Assembly: GCA_030425045.1 (NCBI GenBank) | Contig: JAUHVL010000001.1 | Coordinates: forward strand, 248,001-312,000 | DNA: 64,000 bases | Origin: a bacterium | GTDB lineage: Bacteria; Bdellovibrionota; Bacteriovoracia; Bacteriovoracales; Bacteriovoracaceae | Direction: 5' to 3' | Part shown: positions 26,757-35,300 of the stretch, in pieces | Layout of the letters: every line of letters begins with the position of its first letter | Position numbering within the stretch: position 1 is the first letter of the stretch | The notes under the pieces: generated by a model | Seen by the model: only the letters and a program-made list of their open reading frames with translations | Told to the model about the DNA's origin: nothing | Database searches by the model: none | Position numbers and translations under genes: made by a program

Positions 26757-28112
26757 ATGAGTGCAAAAATTTTAGTTGCCGATGATAGTTTGACTATCCA
26801 AAAAGTAATTAGCATTACCTTGTCTTCAACTGGGCATGAATTATTAACTGCTAATAGTTATCAAGAACTTATTGAGAAACTTAAAGGTGGCGAGATCAAC
26901 CTCGTTTTGCTCGACTTTAACTTGTCAGAAAATATTGATGGTTATTCTCTAGCAAAAAAAATTAAAGAACTTTCACCTTCGTCTGAAATTATAATGATGT
27001 ATGGAACGTTTGATAATGTTGATGATGGTCAGCTAAGTGATAGCGATGTTAGAGATAAAGTTATCAAGCCGTTTGAGAGTAATCTTTTTATTCAAAAGTG
27101 TAATGAAGTCTTAGGAGAAAGTAATATTTCTTCCATTGAGTCTGCTACAGATAATGCTGTGTTGGAAGGAGACCTGACGCAAGAAAGTGCGAATCTTTCA
27201 AATATGGAAAGTATTTTTAGCAGTGATGACAATTGGGTGATAAGTGCTCCTTCGATGGAAGATGATGAGACAGAGTCTCTCGAAGTTATACAGCAACCAG
27301 TAAGTGAAGAAGATTCCAATTTGGTCTTAATGGAATCGGCCATGAATAATAAAAACGTTTTGAAAAATGAAATTGAAGACTGGGGAATGAGTGTTCCTGG
27401 TAAAATTGACGGAGATGAAGAACGTGTTTCAATGCCTCCGGAAATTGCTGCATCTGATGAAAGCAGTGTAGATGAAGTTGTTATTGATCAAAGCCAAGAG
27501 GAAACTGCTGAGCATGTCATTGAAGATATCATTGAGGATAATACTGAAGATACAGACGATGTCATAACACTGAGTAGTGATTTTACTGATAAACCAGAAC
27601 TTCAAAGTATTGATGAATTTGCTCTTGAGGATGAAGGGATCACAGAAATGCCGATTACTGTTGAGTCTGGAGATGAAGAACCAGCGGCTGTAGTTGAAGA
27701 AAAAGTAGAAGAGCTTGCTAAAGATATAGAAGAAGAAATAAGTGCCGACAATTTTTGGGCCGCAGATGAGGACGATTCAGGCCAATCAGATCCTGATGCA
27801 ACATTAGAAATTATTCCGGCAAACTTACAACAAGCTCATCATGAAAAAATTATTGATGATCCTGAAGAAGAGCCAGTTGAAATTGTTCAAGAGTTTAATC
27901 CTATTCAGCAAACGATCAATGAGCAAGATGTTGTAGAAGCACTTTTTGAAAAAGTGAAGCCGTTACTCGATGAAAAGATCGAAGAGTATATAAAGAAACA
28001 TCTTGATAATTCGGCTTGGGATATAATTCCTGATTTAGCAGAAAACGTGATTAAGGAAGAAGTTAGAAGAATTTCTGACTCTGTTCTTGATAGTTCATCA
28101 TTCGAAGAATAG
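26757..28112 (+). CDS. response regulator with long acidic linker and helical C-terminal domain
   Basis: 451 residues from ATG 26757 (MSAKILVADDSL); an upstream frame to 26727 lacks support. The receiver domain (1-118) has Asp9-Asp10, phosphoacceptor Asp53 (LLDFNLS), Thr84 and Lys104-Pro105. An acidic disordered linker (about 125-385) leads to a helical C-terminus (about 390-445; VVEALFEKVKPLLDEKIEEYI, IPDLAENVIKEEVRRI) like that in delta-type single-domain regulators and similar in style to the PopZ/DUF2497 tail. No DNA-binding domain is visible, so output is probably by protein interaction, perhaps polar localisation. A TATAAT lies at 26716-26721 upstream. Its last 15 bp overlap birA. Confidence 0.78.
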   Translation: MSAKILVADDSLTIQKVISITLSSTGHELLTANSYQELIEKLKGGEINLVLLDFNLSENIDGYSLAKKIKELSPSSEIIMMYGTFDNVDDGQLSDSDVRDKVIKPFESNLFIQKCNEVLGESNISSIESATDNAVLEGDLTQESANLSNMESIFSSDDNWVISAPSMEDDETESLEVIQQPVSEEDSNLVLMESAMNNKNVLKNEIEDWGMSVPGKIDGDEERVSMPPEIAASDESSVDEVVIDQSQEETAEHVIEDIIEDNTEDTDDVITLSSDFTDKPELQSIDEFALEDEGITEMPITVESGDEEPAAVVEEKVEELAKDIEEEISADNFWAADEDDSGQSDPDATLEIIPANLQQAHHEKIIDDPEEEPVEIVQEFNPIQQTINEQDVVEALFEKVKPLLDEKIEEYIKKHLDNSAWDIIPDLAENVIKEEVRRISDSVLDSSSFEE

Positions 28113-28784
28113 TGATCCACTCATAATGTTTTTTAATCCTTGGTCCGTTTCAATAAGAGCGCTGCCAATATGATTAATACCCTTAAAAACACCTTCAACT
28201 TTTTCGTTATGATCTACAATGATGACATTTTGATTAAAATGTAGGCAATGAGCATTCCATTTTTGCTGAATTTCTTCGTTGGTAAGTCTGTTCTGATGGA
28301 TATATTCAGCTAATGTTTTTGGAAGTTCTTCTTTAAAATTTGATGATTGAGGAGGAGTTTGAAAAATACCTCCCGGAGGAATCTTGTAATCAAAATCTTG
28401 TTGCTCTGAGAGATAAAGGTTAAGACCTATTCCAGCAATAATTGTTTTCGAGTCGACAACATTACAGATGATACCACCACATTTTTTTACATCTGGAGTA
28501 AGAAGATCATTTGGCCATTTCAACGATATTTTTTTGGGGAAAAACTCAGCAATTAAAACACCTAATTCAAGTGAGGTTAGGCTAAACTCATCACTAGGTT
28601 TGAGTGACATGGAAAAAGCGATGGCATTTTCAAAATTATTCCATTCGGAGCCTCTTCTGCCGACCCCTGATGTTTGGTGATTTGTAGAGATAAGAACCTG
28701 TTCATCATTTTGAGAAAGTGTGCTCCAGTTATCTTTTAAATAGCTTTGGGTGGAAGGACAAGTGTCAAAATGTTGATGATACAA
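28098..28784 (-). CDS. birA: biotin--[acetyl-CoA-carboxylase] ligase
   Basis: 228 residues, monofunctional form without an N-terminal HTH. Motifs are PSTQSYLK, TSGVGRRGSEWNN (biotinyl-AMP loop, GRGRxGxxW family), LKWPNDLL and KKCGGIICNV, ending in a short SH3-like domain (QNVIIVDHNEKVEGVFKGI). It attaches biotin to the carboxyl carrier protein of acetyl-CoA carboxylase. Start is TTG 28784, seven bases after AGGAGA; an ATG just upstream is out of frame. Divergent from rph by 50 bp and convergent with the response regulator (15-bp overlap). Confidence 0.93.
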   Translation of the reverse strand: MYHQHFDTCPSTQSYLKDNWSTLSQNDEQVLISTNHQTSGVGRRGSEWNNFENAIAFSMSLKPSDEFSLTSLELGVLIAEFFPKKISLKWPNDLLTPDVKKCGGIICNVVDSKTIIAGIGLNLYLSEQQDFDYKIPPGGIFQTPPQSSNFKEELPKTLAEYIHQNRLTNEEIQQKWNAHCLHFNQNVIIVDHNEKVEGVFKGINHIGSALIETDQGLKNIMSGSLFFE

Positions 28785-28834
28785 GTTGCATCTCCTATAC
28801 TGTAAAAATAAATTTTAATTCAAAAGGTTTTGCT

Positions 28835-29539
28835 ATGTCATTGATTTTAAGAGAAAGCTCAAGAGAAATAAAAATTACTCCTCACATTAATCCTTATTCA
28901 TACGGAAGTGTTATCGTCGAATTTGGAAATACAAAAGTTCATATTACAGCAACAGTTGAAGAGAATTTACCATCGTGGCTTAAGGGGCAAGGAAAAGGTT
29001 GGGTTACGGCTGAGTACTCGATGTTACCTGGTTCAACACATACACGTTCAAGAAGAGAGCGTTCTAAAATTGGTGGCCGTACTTATGAAATTCAACGATT
29101 AATCGGAAGAAGTTTGCGCTCTGTTGTTGATCTCGTGGCGTTGGGTGAAAGAAGTATTGTTGTGGATTGTGATGTACTTGTTGCTGACGGGGGCACGAGA
29201 ACAGCTTCTATTACGGGAGCTTATGTGGCCTTAAAGTTAGCAATAAAAAAACTGATGGATCAAGGTGAATTAAAACAAGATCCTATCACTGAGCAGTTGG
29301 GGTCAATTAGTATTGGCATAAACCGTGATGGAAAAATTATTGCGGACTTAAATTATGACGAAGACTCAACTTGTAAAACTGATATGAACCTCGTTATGAC
29401 TCGCTCTGGGAAGTTTGTTGAAATTCAAGGAACAGCAGAGGAAGAACCTTTTTCGATGGATGAACTAAACGGAATTTTAGAGACGGCCAACAAAGCAATG
29501 GAAGGAATTTACAAAGCACAAGATCAGGCATTGTCGTGA
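28835..29539 (+). CDS. rph: ribonuclease PH
   Basis: 234 residues from ATG 28835 (MSLILRESSREIKI), placed by homology start and AAAAGG upstream; a longer frame to 28718 is not supported. The RNase PH core shows the phosphate-binding region GKGWVTAEYSMLPGSTHTRSRRE, QRLIGRSLRSVVDL, VDCDVLVADGGTRTASITGAYVAL and DLNYDEDSTCKTDMNLVMTRSGKFVEIQGTAE. It trims 3' ends of tRNA precursors by phosphorolysis. Overlaps rdgB by four bases (GTGA); the rph-rdgB pairing is common. Confidence 0.96.
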   Translation: MSLILRESSREIKITPHINPYSYGSVIVEFGNTKVHITATVEENLPSWLKGQGKGWVTAEYSMLPGSTHTRSRRERSKIGGRTYEIQRLIGRSLRSVVDLVALGERSIVVDCDVLVADGGTRTASITGAYVALKLAIKKLMDQGELKQDPITEQLGSISIGINRDGKIIADLNYDEDSTCKTDMNLVMTRSGKFVEIQGTAEEEPFSMDELNGILETANKAMEGIYKAQDQALS

Positions 29540-30114
29540 AAGTATTGCTAGCATCGGGAAACGCACATAAAGCAGAAGAGTTTGCAGAACTTTTTGATTC
29601 AGAAATTATTCAGGTTCAAGCTGCATCAGAAAAAATTGACGTCATAGAAGACGGTGAAACATTTTTTGCCAATGCTCGAAAAAAAGCTGAAGCCTACTTT
29701 AAAAAATACAATAAGCCTGTGATGGCCGATGACTCTGGTCTTGTCGTTGAAGCATTACCTGACGAGTTAGGGCTTTACTCAGCTCGTTTTGGAGGCGAGG
29801 GGCTAACAGATAAACAAAGAGCTGAACTTCTTTTAGAAAAAATGAAAGGAGTCGAAGTAAGGTCAGCTTATTTTATTTGTGTCCTTTGCTTTTATCTTTC
29901 AGCAGAAGAGGTTTACTTCTTTGAGGGGCGCATGGATGGTGTGATTGGTGATGAATATAAAGGTGAGTTTGGCTTTGGCTATGACCCTGTTTTTATTCCG
30001 GTTCACCACGAAGGTGATGATACCTTGGCCATGATTCCTAAGTGGAAGAAAGAAAACTCTCATCGCTCACAAGCCTGTGTTGCAGCGCAAAGTTTTTTCA
30101 ATAGACAAAACTAG
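29536..30114 (+). CDS. rdgB: RdgB/HAM1 non-canonical purine NTP pyrophosphatase
   Basis: 192 residues from GTG 29536, overlapping the rph stop. Family motifs are LASGNAHKAEEFAELF, the catalytic ADDSGLVVEALP, LGLYSARFGGEG and the C-terminal GFGYDPVFIP with SHRSQA. It hydrolyses ITP, XTP and dITP to keep them out of nucleic acids. Ends 41 bases before tRNA-Pro(UGG). Confidence 0.96.
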   Translation: MKVLLASGNAHKAEEFAELFDSEIIQVQAASEKIDVIEDGETFFANARKKAEAYFKKYNKPVMADDSGLVVEALPDELGLYSARFGGEGLTDKQRAELLLEKMKGVEVRSAYFICVLCFYLSAEEVYFFEGRMDGVIGDEYKGEFGFGYDPVFIPVHHEGDDTLAMIPKWKKENSHRSQACVAAQSFFNRQN

Positions 30115-30155
30115 GAAGATAAATTATACCTATCTAACCCAAATTACATCTAAGT

Positions 30156-30232
30156 CGGAGCGTAGCGCAGCTTGGTAGCGCACTTGCTTTGGGAGCAAGG
30201 GGTCGCTGGTTCAAATCCAGTCGCTCCGACCA
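30156..30232 (+). tRNA. tRNA-Pro(UGG)
   Basis: A full cloverleaf of 77 nt including an encoded CCA. The 7-bp acceptor stem pairs CGGAGCG (30156-30162) with CGCTCCG (30222-30228). The anticodon loop TTTGGGA (30188-30194) gives anticodon TGG at 30190-30192, and the T-loop has TTCAAAT. It shares its T arm with the tRNA-Pro(GGG) at 54587-54663 but differs in the acceptor stem. No partial copy of it is seen nearby, so no element has inserted here. Confidence 0.97.
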
Positions 30233-30238
30233 TCTTAT

Positions 30239-30805
30239 CTAGTTTAAAGTTTTAATCAGTTCAATCATCCCACGTCTCATTTCGTCGAGGTTAACCACTT
30301 CGAGCTTGTCGAGATCACAAGATTTGAGGCTTTGATCAACGGAAACGGCAGTTGTGCGGAGAGATTCTCTTGATCTGATTTTTGTATGGATAAATGTACA
30401 AACACCTGCCACAGTCGTTGCTCCATAGCTGGCCGGGACAGTAAAGATCATATGAAAGAGAGCCTCGTAATTGCCGTTATCGCCGGTAAACATTCTATAG
30501 GTAAAAAAAGCGGCAGCAGCGAGGCCAAGACCAGTTGAAACTTTTAAACCTCTATTCAGCTTATCTCCCATTTTTACTTTTGATACGAAGGATTCAAGAT
30601 CTCCGAGGTCAAAGTTTCCAAAATCGCTACAGTTAGATTCATCACTACACGAGAAAACGTTCACTTCATTTCCTGATGATTCGACGAGAAGAAAATCACT
30701 TCTTCCTGATTCTGTGATGGTAAATGTTGAGACAGTTCTAGCGCTGAGGCTGTAATTAAGCCCAAGGAGAAGAGTCATAACTAGTGTAAGTGCCTTTAAA
30801 TTCAT
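30239..30805 (-). CDS. exported protein of unknown function
   Basis: 188 residues from ATG 30805, where a signal peptide begins (NLKALTLVMTLLLGLNYSLSA); a longer frame to 30859 would bury it. After a short mature region the chain has two further hydrophobic stretches (near VSTGLGLAAAAFFTYRMF and FTVPASYGATTVAGVCTFI), so it may be membrane-anchored. Contains CSDESNCSDFGNF, a possible disulfide segment. No family recognised. The stop lies six bases after the tRNA CCA on the opposite strand. Confidence 0.6.
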   Translation of the reverse strand: MNLKALTLVMTLLLGLNYSLSARTVSTFTITESGRSDFLLVESSGNEVNVFSCSDESNCSDFGNFDLGDLESFVSKVKMGDKLNRGLKVSTGLGLAAAAFFTYRMFTGDNGNYEALFHMIFTVPASYGATTVAGVCTFIHTKIRSRESLRTTAVSVDQSLKSCDLDKLEVVNLDEMRRGMIELIKTLN

Positions 30806-30958
30806 ACTGTTATCCAGTTTTTTAAGTTTTATTGTCCCTCCATCATAGTTGAAAACCATATTGGTCTATAGTGAGTTATAGAATTTTCATAGGGGTGTTT
30901 GAAATCTAGGCAAATAATGTATAAGTTCCGTGAAAACATTGTTTTATTGGAGTTGGTT

Positions 30959-31426
30959 GTGAATAAGTTGATGATCTTTATTCTTCTTGTGGTTTCATTT
31001 TCTGCGGGAGCAAAAACGTATTATCGTGTATCAGAGAGTTTTGAAGAAGTTCTCTTAACTCCAGTAAACTTGGATCTTGTTCCTTTATTCAAATCTAAGC
31101 CAAAGAAAAACTGTGTTGCTTGCCAGTCTTTTCCTGTGATTGAAGAAATATTAAACTCCTCATCAGTTGAAATTGTTGGCGATAGAAAAGAACTTGAAGT
31201 CATTCTTCCAAGCGGAGAGTCTTTTATTTTTGAAAAAATGGACAACGAATTTGGGTTTATGTCAGTTGATTTTGATAAGGCCATGAATGGAAAATATCTC
31301 CTGAAACTACTTAATTATTATAATCTCAAAGTATTTAGTATTCATAAAAAGCGCTTTTTTTCGAGTGAGTACCGTTTTATCGGTCTATTCGGTTTTCATG
31401 TCATACCAGATTATCGTGGTAACTAA
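30959..31426 (+). CDS. exported hypothetical protein
   Basis: 155 residues from GTG 30959, six bases after GGAG, with a signal peptide NKLMIFILLVVSFSAGA. A frame to 30899 would place the hydrophobic core too far in. Mature part has one CVAC pair (KKNCVACQSFP) and no recognised domain. It may be periplasmic or secreted. Confidence 0.6.
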   Translation: MNKLMIFILLVVSFSAGAKTYYRVSESFEEVLLTPVNLDLVPLFKSKPKKNCVACQSFPVIEEILNSSSVEIVGDRKELEVILPSGESFIFEKMDNEFGFMSVDFDKAMNGKYLLKLLNYYNLKVFSIHKKRFFSSEYRFIGLFGFHVIPDYRGN

Positions 31427-31531
31427 TTAAAAATTTATTGAATCGGTGTCATTCATACTCTGGATAAAACTCATGATGAATTTTCTTCAAGAAAAAACCT
31501 CCACATAGTTTTTTGTTGTATGGTTTGGCTT

Positions 31532-31550
31532 CTAATGAGCAATTCATTAG
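31532..31550 (+). other. 7-bp inverted repeat upstream of the hydrolase gene
   Basis: CTAATGA (31532-31538) and TCATTAG (31544-31550) are complementary with a five-base loop, ending 24 bases before the hydrolase ATG and 13 bases before its ribosome-binding site. It could be an operator or a weak leader hairpin; it may be chance in AT-rich DNA. Confidence 0.3.
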
Positions 31551-31574
31551 TTGGGACAACAACAGGGGACATTT

Positions 31575-32378
31575 ATGAAATCTTTTGGAGCAATCAAGAC
31601 TCTAATTCTTTCAATTAGTTTTATCAATTTTAACTCTTATGCAATCGAGCGTGTGACATCTAAAACAAGTCTCGATGAAGCAACAGTAATGTGTACAGCT
31701 TGGGCAAAAAACGCATTAAAGAGAAAATCCACTAAGCTAGTAATTGGAATTGAGGGACTCGTTAGTTTTAAGCAACGTTTCGCGGATTCAATCTATGATT
31801 ACCAAGATAATTTATTATTGGGAAAAAATGTACAGCCTCCTAGAGGTGTAGGGTTAAATTTTGTAGCAAAAAATCTTGTTAAACCTCATATGAAAAAAAA
31901 CTATAAGAATGTTGATTATTTATTGATGCCTGAAACATCTGAGTCAGCAAAGGCAGAAAGTGTGAATGAGAGATGTATAAAATCTTGGTATTGGGTGATG
32001 GGTGATCGTCTTCGTGTGGTGATCGCTTCTCATAGTTTTGGTGGTAATGCTGCAAGAATGCTGGTGCAAAAATTAGAAAAATCGTTGCCAGATTTTAAGG
32101 AAATACAAATGTTAACAATTGATCCGAGGACGCCAAATCCTGCAGATATTGGGAAACGATTTTACGCTCCTGTTAACGTGAGAGATAACTTTGTCTTTTA
32201 TCAAAAGTATACGCCTTTTCTTTGGGGATATCCTTTTTTAGAAAGAGCTAATACGGTGAACAGGAAATTGTTGAAAGATGACTTTGCACCGGGAAGTGTA
32301 TGTCGTGGTAACAGCCACGCCAGAACAACTTGTGCTCCGGCGGTGGTTGAAACATATCTTAGATTAATTCGAAATTAG
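31575..32378 (+). CDS. exported serine hydrolase-like protein
   Basis: 267 residues from ATG 31575, with AGGGGA upstream and a signal peptide (about 1-22). The mature part has a nucleophile elbow ASHSFGG with Ser154; the usual first Gly of GxSxG is Ser. Downstream IDPRTP (Asp183) and NSHARTTC (His248) are in the right order for an alpha/beta-hydrolase triad. Cys residues at 40, 134, 243 and 253 may form disulfides. A secreted lipase or esterase is a fair guess, substrate unknown. Convergent with the metzincin gene, overlapping by four bases. Confidence 0.6.
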   Translation: MKSFGAIKTLILSISFINFNSYAIERVTSKTSLDEATVMCTAWAKNALKRKSTKLVIGIEGLVSFKQRFADSIYDYQDNLLLGKNVQPPRGVGLNFVAKNLVKPHMKKNYKNVDYLLMPETSESAKAESVNERCIKSWYWVMGDRLRVVIASHSFGGNAARMLVQKLEKSLPDFKEIQMLTIDPRTPNPADIGKRFYAPVNVRDNFVFYQKYTPFLWGYPFLERANTVNRKLLKDDFAPGSVCRGNSHARTTCAPAVVETYLRLIRN

Positions 32379-35300
32379 AGAAGACCATTGATGATGTCAT
32401 TCATAACATCTTGTTTGGCATCAAGCTCGTTTTTGTACTCTCTGTAGTAGAAATACATATTGAGATCTTGTTGAAATCTTTGCTGAAGTGCTTGAACTCT
32501 CGCTTCATATGAGTCAGGCCCAACGTTTCTTAAGATAACGGTACTGACACCTTGCTCTTCAAAGATTTCTTTCGCTGTTTTGTTAGCAATGTCATCAGAG
32601 GTGAAGTTAAGACGAGATTCAATCGTATTAATAAGATTGATTTCTGGTCCTAAGATCTTTCTCACAACATAGTTTGCTTCTCTTGGGTTTGGATACTGCT
32701 CTTGTAGCGCTTGAAACTTTTTAGAGATGAGATCGAGAAACTCAGGAAGTTTCTTTGTTCCGGCAACTTCTAACGTTATAGGATCGGTATCATTAAGAGC
32801 GGGCAAGATCTTGCTGAAATCTGGCTGAATAGGGAACATCGTCGCTAGATCTTGCATGGTCGAAATTTCGTAATACTTTTCAAGTAGCATATAAGCAAAT
32901 TGATTTCTTTCCTTATGGGCCCAGACATAGAATCTATCCATATAGTTAATCATCAGTACATCTTCTTGATTTCCTACCGCAGGGTTATTTGAAACACCTG
33001 GTGTAAAGAGACTTAAAATTTGAGAGTTTTGTCTCGTTTGCCCAGGGATTGCCAATGAGTTAACCATCGTTACCCACGAAGCCGCAAGAAGGTTTTTCTC
33101 TCTTAAGTAAAATGGAATAGGAGGATTGTTCCCTTGAACATTAAGCTCTCCTAGTTGTTGACCATTAAGAACTCTGTTTATCAACTTTGATAAGTATTGT
33201 TGTCTAAAAATGGGGTTGTCCATGAAGTTCGGTCTAAAGACTTCTCCATCGGGAGTTCTATAGAAATGAATCATAGACGGAGATCTACTTGTCAGAGTGA
33301 TGATGGCAAAAAGTCTTGTTAGACCGATACCCGCAGATTCAATTTTTTCGTAATTACGACTATTGAAATCAAACTGACTGCTTTGTGGATCAAGATCTAG
33401 TAGTCGATCGTTAACATAGTTACCAACTTCAACATGAGTCCCATCGGCATTAGCTGGCGGTATTGCAAGCTCATAGTTCATGCCCCCTCTTCTTTCTTCA
33501 AGCGTTTTTTCGTAAAACTTCATGAGGTCTTGATTGTCACATGACTGAATGGTGACTTTGTGAGCACCGTAATAATCATTTCTTAATCTCTCAAAGTCTT
33601 CAATTTCAAGTTGCCCTGTCGTTTTGTTATCGTATTTACAGTAACGAGCTGGAGCCAGAGCAAGATCAGTCAGGAATTCAAATATTTTCTTTGAAGCTTC
33701 GTAGTAAGGCTCAAATTTTTCTGCATAATCAGGACGAGCTTTTAGCTCATTTATCATTTGTTCGTAAGACTCTGCTGTTTCTCCAACAAAGTATGCTCTA
33801 TCTTTTCCTAGGTGATCTTTTAAGATTGATCTCCACTGATCATAAACTCTCATCATCATAGGGAAGGTTCTTCTGAGAGCGTAACTCGCAATTCTCCAGT
33901 CTGGGTTACCTGCTCTACGATCATAACGATGTCCATAAACTTCATAGTAACCTTTAAAGTCATCAATGAGGTAGGTGACAAGCTCTAAGGGGGTACGCCC
34001 ATCATCGTGTCTGTTACACATAGGAGTCCAAGATCTAAATCCTGTATGCTCATCAGTACAATATTTATAAGGGTAGAGAGTCGCATTGGAGATTCTATTT
34101 CCTTCGCTATCTGTTAAGTTTTGTAGGTTCCATTCTATAGGTTTACTATTGTCAGCTAGAGTAACAACACTATCTCTTGGTGAACTAATTCTAATTTTGT
34201 TACCATAACCAAATCGAATTGCGGCGATATCGTATGGACCTGGTTTCGGTAGTTCATCCACATGATGACCTGGTTGGTAATCCATGGTTGAACTTGATTT
34301 CGCAAGAGGGACTTCGCGCGCTTGATCTCTGTAGTGATAGTTATCAGGGTCAGAAGATGCTAGGAAGTTGTGTCTCAGACCAAAGTTATGTCCCATTTCG
34401 TGGATAAGTGTCGCCAGAACTTGTTCTTCAATAAGTTTAACAGAACATTTTTCAAGTAAGGCTATTTCATCGCTATTCCACGTCTCACCTTCGCCAAGGC
34501 TGTAGATATAGGCCTCAATATCGTCTTTACAGTACTTTTCAATTTTTGCGACGATGTCTGCATTGTGAACACCATAAGAGCAGAAATTACCATCGTTAAT
34601 AAAGTTATTTAAACTTCTTTCACGAGAAAAACCCTCACTTTGAAATTGGGCAATTGTTTTATTTTGAGTTTGAAGTACATCTTCAAAGAATCTTCCTTTT
34701 TCGAGTGCGTCACCTAGACCTGCATTAACTTTCGCCGTTGAATTTTCTCCAAAGAGTTGATCAAAGAGAGTATTTGAATTAAAGACCGTTCCACGATAAT
34801 TGGTTGGTGGAATATAACCTGGCCTTTCTTTTACTTGAAGCAGGTGGTTTGTCCAATTGAAGTTATTATTTTCTAGAAGAGAGTCAACAAGGCTTTCCTT
34901 TGGTGTTGCTTTTAAAACACCTGGTGCGACTGTTGAAGGCACTTCGACTGAAAATGAGTCAAGTAGGTTGTTATAATCTTGAAACTGCTTAACAAATTGT
35001 CTGTAGGCAAGTTCAATAGAGTCACTTTCTGCAGAAGTCGTACCATGGCCTTGTGTTGCGCCAAGATACTTTTGATCAAAAAGATTTTTTCTTGACCTAA
35101 TATAGTTTCTAATTTGCCTCATGGCCGTCTCCCTAAATGGATTGGCATAGATATTAGAAGAAGCCGAGATAAGTTCACCTGAGTAGGAGTCACTAATACT
35201 TGGTCCATAACCGAGTAATCCTGCGCCATCTCTAGAGTCAACAATATTAATAATATTATAACGAAGATCACCAAGTTCAACGAGTTTAGATTCATCAAGT

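Noticed and set aside
28718-28834. 39-residue N-terminal extension of RNase PH
   Set aside because: It overlaps birA and has no homology to RNase PH; ATG 28835 has a suitable upstream site and the family start.
30156-30232. A second island at tRNA-Pro(UGG)
   Set aside because: No duplicate of its 3' end and no integrase nearby; the shared T-arm with tRNA-Pro(GGG) is ordinary.
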